5,452 nt of DNA from JACDAE01 sp034438015 (GTDB taxonomy: Bacteria; Chloroflexota; Ktedonobacteria; Ktedonobacterales; Ktedonobacteraceae): positions 1 to 5,452 of the forward strand of contig DAOTTD010000119.1 in the NCBI GenBank assembly GCA_034438015.1. Direction: 5' to 3'. The notes below the pieces were generated by a model. The model did not search any database. It was given only the letters and a program-made list of their open reading frames with translations, and was not told where the DNA came from. Both the position numbers and the translations under genes were made by a program. Shown here one piece after another: positions 1 to 5,399 of the stretch; position 1 is the first letter of the stretch, and every line of letters begins with the position of its first letter.

Positions 1-102
1 GTCTACTTAATCCGCAATGATCCTGTCCTTTTAGAGCGTCTTCGTGCGGAAGCGACTGCTTCTCGCCGATATGATACGACACGCCGAACATCTCATTCTT
101 AG
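1..102 (+). pseudogene. istA: C-terminal end of a probable IstA transposase (partial)
   Basis: An open frame enters from the left edge and runs 33 codons to a TAG at 100-102. It starts VYLIRNDPVLLERLRAEA and ends with an Arg/Thr/Ser-rich tail (..RRYDTTRRTSHS). There is no catalytic motif in so short a piece. The identification rests on position: in IS21 elements istA ends directly before istB, and here the TAG overlaps an AGGAGG ribosome binding site (101-106) that precedes an ATG at 115, exactly where istB should start. Whether the rest of the gene outside the window is intact is unknown, so this may be the end of a complete gene rather than a broken one. An unrelated gene end cannot be excluded. 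Confidence 0.45.
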
Positions 103-114
103 GAGGGCATTACG

Positions 115-572
115 ATGGATGGACTAAAACACACGTCGCGACGGGGCTGGCTCTCTCCGCCTGCCGACAGGGGCACCGCGTGCGCTTCTACAATGTAGCA
201 ACCCTGGTCAATGATTTGATCACGGCTCAACATGACTTGAAACTCTCGCGATACCTCTCACAACTGGGCAAGTATGAGCTGCTCGTCCTGGATGAGTTTG
301 GCTTCATTCCTTTCAGTCGTGATGGAGCCAATCTCCTCTTCCAGCTTTGTTCAGCGCTCTACGAACGCAGTGCCCTCATCATTACCTCCAATCTCAAATT
401 TAGCGATTGGAATAGCGTGATGGGTGAGGAACATCTCACTGCTGCCTTGCTTGATAGGCTGACTCACCGAGCGCACATCCTCGAATTTCTTGGCGACTCG
501 TTTCGCTTTCGTCAGAGGCTCAAGCAAAGCGAACAGCGGGGAGAGGAGGAGGGACAAGCCGAAGCCTCCTAA
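115..572 (+). pseudogene. istB: IstB-like ATP-binding helper, N-terminally deleted and frameshifted
   Basis: IstB is the AAA+ ATPase that assists the IS21 transposase in target selection. The readable frame continues from about 117 to the TAA at 570-572. It shows the tail of the P-loop as GWTKTHVATGLAL, then RVRFYNVATLVNDL, a Walker B element ELLVLDEFGF (288 region onward), a sensor-1 IITSN and the conserved LLDRLTHRAHILEF near the end. The C-terminal half is therefore well preserved. What is missing is everything before the P-loop plus its first Gly residues, about 100 residues of a family that is usually ~250 aa. The likely original start, ATG 115 with AGGAGG 8 nt upstream, is now in a different frame that stops at 196-198. 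A deletion joining the start codon region to the P-loop explains this. A GTG at 180 could start a 130-aa C-terminal fragment, but without a P-loop it cannot be a working ATPase. Confidence 0.82.
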
Positions 573-597
573 GCTTGATAAACACAGGGGGAAGGCT

Positions 598-745
598 GTG
601 GCTCCCTTTTTCGTTAGCAAATGTCAGGTGGTTCCCTTTTTCGTTGTCAAATGGCCCCCAAATCTGATTATCATTGTCAAACGTATGGGCAACTATTGCC
701 CCGCTTCTGATTCGAAATTGGTCCCCAATATCATTGACAAATACA
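598..745 (+). repeat. Four degenerate terminal repeats at the IS21-type right end
   Basis: Four units share a TGG-YCCC head and a TC(G/A)TTG(T/A)CAAA core. Units 1 (598-623) and 2 (628-653) are 26 nt each and differ at three positions; they start 30 bp apart. Unit 3 (about 651-683) has the same head and a TCATTGTCAAACG core but about six to seven extra bases between them. Unit 4 (about 718-745) reads TTGGTCCCC then ATCATTGACAAATACA. Multiple terminal repeats of this kind are a hallmark of IS21-family ends, where they bind the transposase. Between units 3 and 4 lies a small perfect inverted repeat, GGGCAA-CTA-TTGCCC (687-701). The pattern of two near-identical inner units and two diverged outer ones is directly visible. 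Confidence 0.75.
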
Positions 746-749
746 TCTG

Positions 750-2522
750 ATGGCACTTGGCCGTTTTCGAGAGGCACTCCTTTTTGATGAAAAGGCTATG
801 GCAGAAATACAACGCTGCATTCATGCAGGAGACGGAACTTCGCAAGAAGAGGCCCCAATCTACGCGGTGAATCGTGGACGGCTCTACCTTCGTTTGGGAA
901 GGATCAATGAAGCAGAACACATACTTCAACAAGCTCTTCCCTGTATTTCTGCACCAAGGAGAAAGTATGGCATGTTTGCAAAAGAAGCTCTTGAGGAGAT
1001 CAGACAGTGGCGTCAACGAACTGGAGGATCTCAACACCAATTGGATTGGCGTTGGGTGGAACGCTTCCGTGATCTGAGCGCACATAGTAGTACCTGGTGG
1101 CTGACCTGGGCTGGCCCCTTCACGGAAGAGGAACAGCGCGAATGGGATCGTCTGTTTGTGTTTCCGTTTAACGAAGCCGTAAAAGCACCATTAGAGCAGT
1201 TGATGAAGAGCTCACGGGAGCGAGAACTTGAGGCTGCCATCAGAGAACAGCGTGAACCAAGACTTCGGTATCCAGCTCTTCCTATCGAGGAAATACAGCG
1301 TGAGATCAATGGCCTTGAGCAATTGAGTGAAGACGTTGGGCAACAAGAGCCAAATGCCATTGTCCGTCGCCTTTACCAGGAAGTGATCGAGGAAGAACTG
1401 GACTATCTTCACCTGCTCGAAGCCACCTATGAAGAGAATACAGAACGCTTCTGGCAATACAATCTCCGCCTCTTTCCTCTCCCTGGCATTGACGACATGA
1501 ACTATGCCTTCGCTCATATCACATCGTTGCTCCGCCAGGGGGCAGCCGTCCCAGAGCTTGCTTCCGTCAGCCAGCAGATAGAGGAGATGCTGCAGACGCG
1601 TTTTCATCTCTCCTCTGATCCTGGACAGGATGACATGGAAGAGTGGGAGAGGCCAGCAGCCCCACCAGACAACGCGACTCCAACAGAGGCAGAACCAGAA
1701 CGGAAAATCTCTGCACAAGCGGTGAAACGATTCTTCGAATCGGTTCTACAGGAAAGTGGCTATGATGAATGGCGAGTCGTGATCGATCTCAATACGACAG
1801 GTGCCCGCGTCTCACCAGGAGCACGACACCTCATTCTGCCGGAGCACCAGTTCACGCTTGCAGAAGTTCATCATCTCTTCTCACATGAGTTCGCAGGCCA
1901 TGCCGCTCGCTTTATGGCAGGTGAACACTCATTGTTAGGGCTGCTCGGTATTCATACCAGGAACTACTTGCCCACGGAAGAAGGACTGGCGCTCTATCAT
2001 GACCGTCAAGAAGCACAACGCTCTGGTCGCGACTTTAATGATGAAGGATTACGATGGATGACATTTGCAGTCGGACTGGCAAGTGGGATCATGACGCCCC
2101 CACAAACCTTCCTCGCACTCTTTACCTTCTTTGAAGCGCTCACCTTCCTTCATGGTCGTCTTCGCTACCCGCATGTGGAACGACAGAAAACGCAAGCGTA
2201 TGCACATAGCTATGCACTTTCACTGTGCCTGCGTATCTATCGAGGTGTCCCTAATCTCAATCGTGCAGGCGTCTGTTTTCTTCAAGATGCTCTCTACTTT
2301 CATGGCCTACGCCAGATCGAGCAAGCAGTAGCCGAGGATGAGACGGTGCTTGAGCGCCTCGCTGTGGGAGCATGTGCCTTAGAGGATTTGCCTGCTTTGC
2401 AAGAGCTGGGTATTATTGCCCCTCCACCAGCATTGAGAAAGCTTGCCGCAGCTTGGGATCTGGATGCTTATATCCTATCATTTGATGAGAAGCCTGAAAA
2501 GCAGAGGGATGAGTATGGGTAA
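750..2522 (+). CDS. TPR plus DUF1704 (MATCAP-like) zinc metallopeptidase, 5' end lost to IS
   Basis: Unrecognised gene symbol; family is DUF1704, whose eukaryotic members (MATCAP/KIAA0895) are tyrosine carboxypeptidases acting on tubulin; bacterial members are of unknown substrate. Residues 1-90 are TPR-like (ALGRFREAL, then NRGRLYLRLGRINEAEHIL). Residues ~205-260 match the N-terminal part of DUF1704 (FWQYNLRLFPLPGID). A Pro/Glu-rich linker covers ~288-318. The catalytic region has HEFAGH at 379-384, an HExxxH motif (E380 catalytic; H379, H384 metal ligands by family analogy), followed by TEEGLALY at 409-416 supplying the third ligand. No signal peptide or clear membrane anchor is visible. 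The frame begins in mid-TPR, ATG 750 has no Shine-Dalgarno site, a stop lies in frame at 735-737 inside the IS, and the IS ends at about 745. The true N-terminus was therefore probably removed; host coding sequence resumes at about 746. The metallopeptidase part is intact, but expression is doubtful. Confidence 0.8.
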   Translation: MALGRFREALLFDEKAMAEIQRCIHAGDGTSQEEAPIYAVNRGRLYLRLGRINEAEHILQQALPCISAPRRKYGMFAKEALEEIRQWRQRTGGSQHQLDWRWVERFRDLSAHSSTWWLTWAGPFTEEEQREWDRLFVFPFNEAVKAPLEQLMKSSRERELEAAIREQREPRLRYPALPIEEIQREINGLEQLSEDVGQQEPNAIVRRLYQEVIEEELDYLHLLEATYEENTERFWQYNLRLFPLPGIDDMNYAFAHITSLLRQGAAVPELASVSQQIEEMLQTRFHLSSDPGQDDMEEWERPAAPPDNATPTEAEPERKISAQAVKRFFESVLQESGYDEWRVVIDLNTTGARVSPGARHLILPEHQFTLAEVHHLFSHEFAGHAARFMAGEHSLLGLLGIHTRNYLPTEEGLALYHDRQEAQRSGRDFNDEGLRWMTFAVGLASGIMTPPQTFLALFTFFEALTFLHGRLRYPHVERQKTQAYAHSYALSLCLRIYRGVPNLNRAGVCFLQDALYFHGLRQIEQAVAEDETVLERLAVGACALEDLPALQELGIIAPPPALRKLAAAWDLDAYILSFDEKPEKQRDEYG

Positions 2523-2622
2523 AACCCATCTCGCCCTAGAAGACAACGAACTCGCAATGCCGTTTTCTCATCGTGCTGATTTGTAGAATAACTTCTTTTT
2601 GAGTATCAACACGCTGATGAAA

Positions 2623-2659
2623 GAAGATAGACATGATGTTCGACCTTTCTTCTATCTTC
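2623..2659. repeat. Inverted repeat, 9 bp arms, 19 nt loop
   Basis: GAAGATAGA (2623-2631) pairs perfectly with TCTATCTTC (2651-2659). A competing pairing GAAAGAAG (2619-2626) with CTTTCTTC (2645-2652) overlaps it, so two alternative stems are possible in a transcript. It lies about 100 bp beyond the stop of the metallopeptidase gene and upstream of a possible small ORF. No T-run follows on the + strand, so a plain intrinsic terminator is not well supported. Confidence 0.5.
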
Positions 2660-2669
2660 CAGTAGGGTC

Positions 2670-2717
2670 ATGAAGACGGTCTTACCGATCCTGATGGTCG
2701 TGGTAATCCGAGGATAG
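2670..2717 (+). CDS. Possible 15-aa hydrophobic peptide ORF
   Basis: ATG 2670 opens MKTVLPILMVVVIRG and stops at TAG 2715-2717. It has one Lys followed by a hydrophobic run. The only upstream ribosome-site candidate is a weak GTAGGG. The TAG directly precedes the AGGAGG of the next small ORF (2732), so if translated it could be coupled to that one. This is very short and could easily be chance; it is recorded because of its position and composition. Confidence 0.2.
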   Translation: MKTVLPILMVVVIRG

Positions 2718-2731
2718 GAGGTGGTAGATCA

Positions 2732-2839
2732 TTGGCGAAGACGAAACCAGCAGATCGGAAACCTAAACGCTCCCGATCTGCTGGTTTCATCTCCAGAAAA
2801 ATTTTACGTGGTGTGATTGTCTGGGGCTACATCAAATGA
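2732..2839 (+). CDS. Small basic ORF (35 aa) with strong ribosome binding site
   Basis: A TTG start at 2732 is preceded by AGGAGGTG (2717-2724), an extended match to the 16S anti-Shine-Dalgarno sequence, with the core AGGAGG ending 9-10 nt before the TTG. The product is 35 aa. It is strongly basic in its first half (MAKTKPADRKPKRSRSAGF) and more hydrophobic at the end (ILRGVIVWGYIK), ending at TGA 2837-2839. No family is recognised; the charge pattern resembles a nucleic-acid or membrane-interacting small protein, but this is not evidence of function. The codons overlap a perfect 16-bp inverted repeat (2743-2788). A hairpin inside the early coding region would be unusual for an efficiently translated gene and lowers confidence. 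It lies between convergent genes, in a spacer otherwise without a gene. Confidence 0.35.
   Translation: MAKTKPADRKPKRSRSAGFISRKILRGVIVWGYIK
2743..2788. terminator. Perfect 16-bp hairpin between convergent genes, possible bidirectional terminator
   Basis: GAAACCAGCAGATCGG (2743-2758) and its exact reverse complement CCGATCTGCTGGTTTC (2773-2788) flank a 14-nt loop. Beyond one mismatch three more base pairs can form. It sits 220 bp after the + strand metallopeptidase stop and 109 bp beyond the - strand S9 peptidase stop, the place for a shared terminator. Neither side carries an immediate T-run (ATCTCC follows on +, GTCTTCGCC on -), so it is not a textbook intrinsic terminator. Alternatives are a dispersed palindromic repeat or an RNA-stabilising 3' stem. 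Confidence 0.5.
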
Positions 2840-2896
2840 TACGAACTGACTTCTTGCTGAGCGCACAAACATGCCTGTCCCTCGACACGTGCAGCG

Positions 2897-4861
2897 TTAC
2901 AGGTACCGTTGGAACCAACCTAGCAGGCGTTGATAGTAATCCTGAAGATGCTGGCGCTCGCTCAGACTGTGACCCTCGCGCGGATAGACCACCAGTTCGG
3001 TCGGGACGCCTCTTTCCATCAGGGCGCGATAGAATGCATACGCCTGACTGACTGGAACGCAGGCATCCTGCTCGCCGTGGACGATCAGTGTCGGTGTTGT
3101 CACCTGTTGGGCATGGCTGATGGGTGAGCGTTCCCGATACACGTCAGGATGTGTCAGCGGACTGACCGGGGGCTGCCCCAGGTAACGCATATCCCAGTCG
3201 CGGATATTCGTCTGCGCATGGAAACTGTGAAAGTCGCTGATGCCTGCTCCCATGACAGCCGCCTTGAACCGCCTGGTTTGTGTGAGAGTCCAGGCGGTCA
3301 GAAAACCACCATAGCTCCAACCGGTAATGCCAACGCGCTCACTATCGACGAGGTTCCGTTTCACCAGATCATCGACACCGTGCAAGACATCTTGAAAGTC
3401 CTTCCCGCCCATATCACCCAGGACCGCATCGGCAAATGCAACTCCGCGACCCCTCCCGCCGCGAATATTGGGACGCAGGACCGCAAAACCAGCGGCAGCA
3501 AACACCTGCGGGAGATACTGCCCCCAGTCGTCAAGCCAGACGCCAGAAGGACCCCCATGAACGAACACGATCAGAGGCGGCAATCTCCCGTCTTCGCGCC
3601 TGGCAGGCCAGGTGATCAGGCCATCAATCTCCCAGCCATCAACGCTCGTATAGCGCGTGCGTTCTGTTCTGTTGAGCACAAGCGTCTCTTCTGCCAGCGG
3701 GTTCAGACGCGAGAGACGCTTCCAGGTGACGCCTTGCCTCTCGTCATGGGCAGAGAGCAGTTCGCCGTACCAGACATCATAGGGGTGCTGGTCGGAACGA
3801 GTGGCGACAAAAGAGCGGAGATCGGACGTCGTTGAGAGGTGAGGCCAATGGCGATCCCCAATTACGAGATGGTCGATCAGTGTCGTAAGAGCGCCAGTCA
3901 CCTCGTCCAGAATACTCACCCGACAGGCCACACCATCTGAACCGGCACAGAGCAGATGTCGCCCATCGGGGAACCAGCGGCACCAGCCTGGACTCCAATC
4001 GAGACCGGGCGTCACGTTGCGGACGCGACCATCAGAAAGCTGCTGGATGAAAATATCACCCCCACCCCGCTCAGGATCGCTCCATTCGCCAGAGACATAG
4101 GCAATCCTGGAACCATCAGGCGACCATGTCAGGCCGAACGCCTGGCGCGTTAACTGACTGATCTGACGGAGCAGGCCACCGTGAGCCGCCACCAGTCCGA
4201 TCTGCCCTCGGTACCAATCGGTTCGCTCAGGCCCATCAGCAAAATACACCACGAACTGCTCTCCATTGGGCGACCAGGCATAATTCCAGATCGAGAGGCG
4301 ATCAGAAGTGACCGCTTCGGAGGTATTGCCATCGCTGCGGACCGTCCAGAGGCGGCGAAATCGCCCTTTGCCCGGCTGCAGAATGAGGGGATCTTCAGAG
4401 GGCGCATCCCCTTCCAGAGCAAGAAAAGCGAGCCGACGTCCATCGGGAGACCAGGTGATATCACTAACCCCATTGGGCACATGGCAGAGTTGCCTGGCCT
4501 CACCACCGTGCGCTGCGATCACATATACCTGTGGTTTTGAGGTGGGATCACTTCCCCGAGAGGCAAACGCCAAAGTGATGCTATCAGGCGACCATGTTGG
4601 AGAGAAGTCGGACGTCAACCCTTTCGTCAATGGGTAGGACTCACCACTCTCGATATCCGCGCACCAGATGCGCCAGCGCTGTTTGACCTGAGCAGTGGGC
4701 CATTCAGCCACCACAAAGGCAGCAAGCTGACCATCAGGCGCGATCACCGCATCAGTAGCCTGGCGCACGGTAAACAATGTCTCTGGTGTCACAGCCACCC
4801 GCTGCTGAACAAGCGCGGACACGTCTCCCATTGGAGAGGGGACAGAAGATGGCTCTTTCAC
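2897..4861 (-). CDS. S9 family serine peptidase (acylaminoacyl-peptidase/prolyl oligopeptidase type)
   Basis: This 654-aa protein has the two-part build of MEROPS family S9. Residues ~25-385 form a beta-propeller with PD40-like blades: APDG at 41-44, WSPDS at 90, WSPDG at 137, WSPNG at 196, WSPDG at 246 and WFPDG at 296. Residues ~400-654 are the alpha/beta hydrolase with oxyanion-region HGGP (435-438), nucleophile GWSYGG with S516, acid HGEQDACVP with D599, and H631 in EGH. All catalytic residues are present and length is usual for the S9C (acylaminoacyl-peptidase) branch. The propeller restricts access to short peptides, so the role is likely cleavage of peptides or N-acylated peptides. There is no signal peptide, so it is probably cytoplasmic. 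The start is GTG 4861-4859, chosen because AAGGAG lies 6 nt upstream; the ATG at codon 11 has no such site. It follows a 29-aa ORF by 27 nt and probably shares the promoter at 5049-5077. Exact substrate is unknown. Confidence 0.93.
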   Translation of the reverse strand: MKEPSSVPSPMGDVSALVQQRVAVTPETLFTVRQATDAVIAPDGQLAAFVVAEWPTAQVKQRWRIWCADIESGESYPLTKGLTSDFSPTWSPDSITLAFASRGSDPTSKPQVYVIAAHGGEARQLCHVPNGVSDITWSPDGRRLAFLALEGDAPSEDPLILQPGKGRFRRLWTVRSDGNTSEAVTSDRLSIWNYAWSPNGEQFVVYFADGPERTDWYRGQIGLVAAHGGLLRQISQLTRQAFGLTWSPDGSRIAYVSGEWSDPERGGGDIFIQQLSDGRVRNVTPGLDWSPGWCRWFPDGRHLLCAGSDGVACRVSILDEVTGALTTLIDHLVIGDRHWPHLSTTSDLRSFVATRSDQHPYDVWYGELLSAHDERQGVTWKRLSRLNPLAEETLVLNRTERTRYTSVDGWEIDGLITWPARREDGRLPPLIVFVHGGPSGVWLDDWGQYLPQVFAAAGFAVLRPNIRGGRGRGVAFADAVLGDMGGKDFQDVLHGVDDLVKRNLVDSERVGITGWSYGGFLTAWTLTQTRRFKAAVMGAGISDFHSFHAQTNIRDWDMRYLGQPPVSPLTHPDVYRERSPISHAQQVTTPTLIVHGEQDACVPVSQAYAFYRALMERGVPTELVVYPREGHSLSERQHLQDYYQRLLGWFQRYL

Positions 4862-4867
4862 CTCTTT

Positions 4868-4873
4868 CTCCTT
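4868..4873 (-). promoter_or_regulatory. Ribosome binding site fixing the GTG start of the S9 peptidase
   Basis: On the - strand AAGGAG is followed by AAAGAG and then GTG. The 6-nt spacing supports the GTG at 4861 over the internal ATG ten codons later. Confidence 0.75.
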
Positions 4874-4888
4874 TTCCTGCTGAGACGA

Positions 4889-4978
4889 TTAACTCCCTCC
4901 TGTTGGAGGTGGAACAGGTTCAGGCGGATCTGGCATCGAATCATCTGCCATCAGGAAAAGAACTGTGAGAAATATCAT
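4889..4978 (-). CDS. Small proline-rich ORF (29 aa) ahead of the S9 peptidase
   Basis: ATG at 4978 opens a 29-codon frame ending in TAA 4889-4891. An AGAGG ribosome site (4985-4989) lies 6 nt upstream. The peptide has a short hydrophobic N-terminus (MIFLTVLFLMADD) and an acidic, Pro-rich C-terminus (SMPDPPEPVPPPTGGS) with eight prolines. It is the first frame downstream of a near-consensus promoter and ends 27 nt before the S9 peptidase start, so the two are probably co-transcribed. No known family is recognised. It could be a small membrane-associated peptide, an exported peptide precursor (the hydrophobic part is shorter than a usual signal peptide and lacks an N-terminal Lys/Arg), or a leader ORF whose translation affects the peptidase. 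The Pro-Pro runs (PP, PPP) would be expected to slow ribosomes without EF-P. Codon-level conservation is needed to be sure that it is a gene. Confidence 0.5.
   Translation of the reverse strand: MIFLTVLFLMADDSMPDPPEPVPPPTGGS
4896..4909 (-). promoter_or_regulatory. Small hairpin hiding an AGGAGG at the end of the 29-aa ORF
   Basis: In the - strand transcript CCTCC-AACA-GGAGG forms a 5-bp GC-rich stem with a 4-nt loop, within the Pro-Pro-Thr-Gly-Gly codons. It lies about 34 nt before the peptidase GTG, too far for its AGGAGG to serve that start directly. It may simply be a by-product of the codons; a role in coupling is speculative. Confidence 0.3.
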
Positions 4979-5002
4979 GTTTTTCCTCTTTCGAAAATCA
5001 AA

Positions 5003-5015
5003 TGCAATCATTGCA
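5003..5015. promoter_or_regulatory. Palindrome in the 5' leader of the S9 unit, operator-like
   Basis: TGCAAT-C-ATTGCA is a perfect 6+1+6 inverted repeat. It lies about 27 bp downstream of the predicted transcription start and 25 bp upstream of the 29-aa ORF start. A further 8-bp palindrome TTTCGAAA is at 4989-4996. The position suits a roadblock-type repressor site, but no regulator is identified in the window. Confidence 0.35.
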
Positions 5016-5048
5016 CGTAGAACATATTACGGAGATCGAACTGCGGGG

Positions 5049-5077
5049 ATTATACTAAAAACTTTGCGTACTGGCAA
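5049..5077 (-). promoter_or_regulatory. Near-consensus sigma-70-type promoter for the 29-aa ORF and S9 peptidase
   Basis: On the - strand TTGCCA (5077-5072, five of six matches to TTGACA) is followed by exactly 17 bp and then TATAAT (5054-5049, perfect). Transcription would start near 5042, giving a leader of roughly 64 nt before the 29-aa ORF. The -35 box begins only 8 bp beyond the stop of the 66-aa ORF, so the peptidase unit has its own promoter although readthrough from upstream remains possible. Confidence 0.75.
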
Positions 5078-5085
5078 GATAGTAC

Positions 5086-5286
5086 TTATTCCCACTTATC
5101 CTGTACGGCTTCAGACTTTTTGAAAGATTGTATCCGCACACCTGCCTCCTGATCAGATCGCGCAACCGTCTCGTTTCCTTGCTCCTGTTGGAGAGGCAAC
5201 GACAGGTGATCAGACTGGGTCACTCTCTGTTTGAGTTGTGCAAGCAGATACTCTGCATACGTATCATCATAGCGAAAATCCGTCAA
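5086..5286 (-). CDS. Small hydrophilic protein of unknown function (66 aa)
   Basis: I do not recognise a family. The frame opens at TTG 5286-5284 and ends at TAA 5086-5088. The TTG is well supported: AGGAGG (5299-5294) lies 7 nt upstream and the start overlaps the stop of the preceding small ORF as TTGA. The N-terminal part (DTYAEYLLAQLKQRV, ~8-22) looks like an amphipathic helix; the remainder is rich in Gln, Glu, Ser and Asp (LPLQQEQGNE, ARSDQEAG), ends in KWE, and is probably disordered. There is no membrane segment, signal peptide, cysteine or metal motif. Overlap with the 38-aa ORF indicates one transcript and coupled translation, so the two products may act together. The promoter must lie upstream of the window. 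Its stop is immediately followed by the promoter of the S9 unit. Confidence 0.62.
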   Translation of the reverse strand: MTDFRYDDTYAEYLLAQLKQRVTQSDHLSLPLQQEQGNETVARSDQEAGVRIQSFKKSEAVQDKWE

Positions 5287-5399
5287 GATGCTCCCTCCTG
5301 GTGTTTCATGAACGAGAAGAGAAATGCTTCTCCTCTTGAATCAACCAACTGTTCCGCAATACATGCCTGTAAGGCTATAGCCCATTGATCGTCTGTCAT
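5283..5399 (-). CDS. Small protein of unknown function (38 aa), translationally coupled on both sides
   Basis: ATG 5399-5397 opens a 38-codon frame ending in TGA 5283-5285. The product starts MTDDQWAIALQACIAEQL and ends FLFSFMKHQEGAS; the first ~20 residues could form an amphipathic helix and the middle holds a short aromatic/hydrophobic patch. No family is recognised. There is no clear Shine-Dalgarno site; instead the start overlaps an upstream stop as ATGA, and its own stop overlaps the next start as TTGA, the classic arrangement for coupled genes. A caveat is that the same frame is also open without a stop to the window edge (..DDRRAPCSSR before the Met), so this could instead be the C-terminus of a longer gene. 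Both alternatives need the flanking sequence. Confidence 0.48.
   Translation of the reverse strand: MTDDQWAIALQACIAEQLVDSRGEAFLFSFMKHQEGAS
5294..5299 (-). promoter_or_regulatory. Strong ribosome binding site deciding the TTG start of the 66-aa ORF
   Basis: AGGAGG on the - strand with 7 nt (GAGCATC) before TTG. It lies inside the last codons of the 38-aa ORF, which favours reinitiation or coupled translation. Confidence 0.7.

Larger units (their letters stand above)
1..745 (+). mobile_element. Right part of an IS21-family insertion sequence, internally deleted
   Basis: Seen: the 3' end of a frame that is probably istA, an IstB-like ATPase remnant and a block of four related repeats follow one another in the order typical of IS21 elements (istA, istB, right end). 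The last repeat ends ..AATACA at 745, giving the terminal CA expected from the TG...CA ends of the family. The left end and most of istA lie outside the window. The istB copy has lost its 5' third, so this copy cannot supply its own complete helper ATPase; it would need one from another copy to move. A target-site duplication cannot be tested because only one end is visible. The right boundary at 745 is inferred from the repeat pattern and the start of foreign coding sequence just after it, so it could be off by a few bases. Confidence 0.75.

Noticed and set aside
644..702. Outward-facing promoter in the IS end driving the metallopeptidase gene
   Set aside because: TTGTCA hexamers occur at 644-649 and 674-679, but no acceptable -10 box is found at 16-18 bp from either.
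598..745. CRISPR-like array
   Set aside because: Units are degenerate, spacers range from 4 bp or an overlap to about 34 bp, and they sit at an IS21 end with no cas gene; terminal transposase sites explain them.
490..750. 86-codon + frame covering the IS repeats
   Set aside because: It starts inside istB in another frame and translates the terminal repeats; the repeat structure explains it.
693..1085. 130-codon open frame on the - strand crossing the IS boundary
   Set aside because: It spans the IS end and host DNA, is antisense to the TPR region and has no domain signal.
1212..1718. 168-codon open frame on the - strand
   Set aside because: Antisense to the TPR/DUF1704 gene, Cys/Trp/Leu-rich with no recognisable motif; a shadow frame.
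3149..3835. 228-codon open frame on the + strand
   Set aside because: It lies wholly antisense to the catalytic half of the well-supported S9 peptidase, has no family motifs or ribosome site, and reads as low-plausibility Pro/Arg/Thr-rich sequence; it is a shadow of that gene's codon use.
4777..4968. 63-codon + strand frame
   Set aside because: Antisense to the S9 start and the 29-aa ORF, with no ribosome site or known motif.
5128..5388. 86-codon + strand frame at the right end
   Set aside because: Antisense to the 38- and 66-aa ORFs, which have overlapping start/stop geometry and a strong ribosome site; this frame has none.
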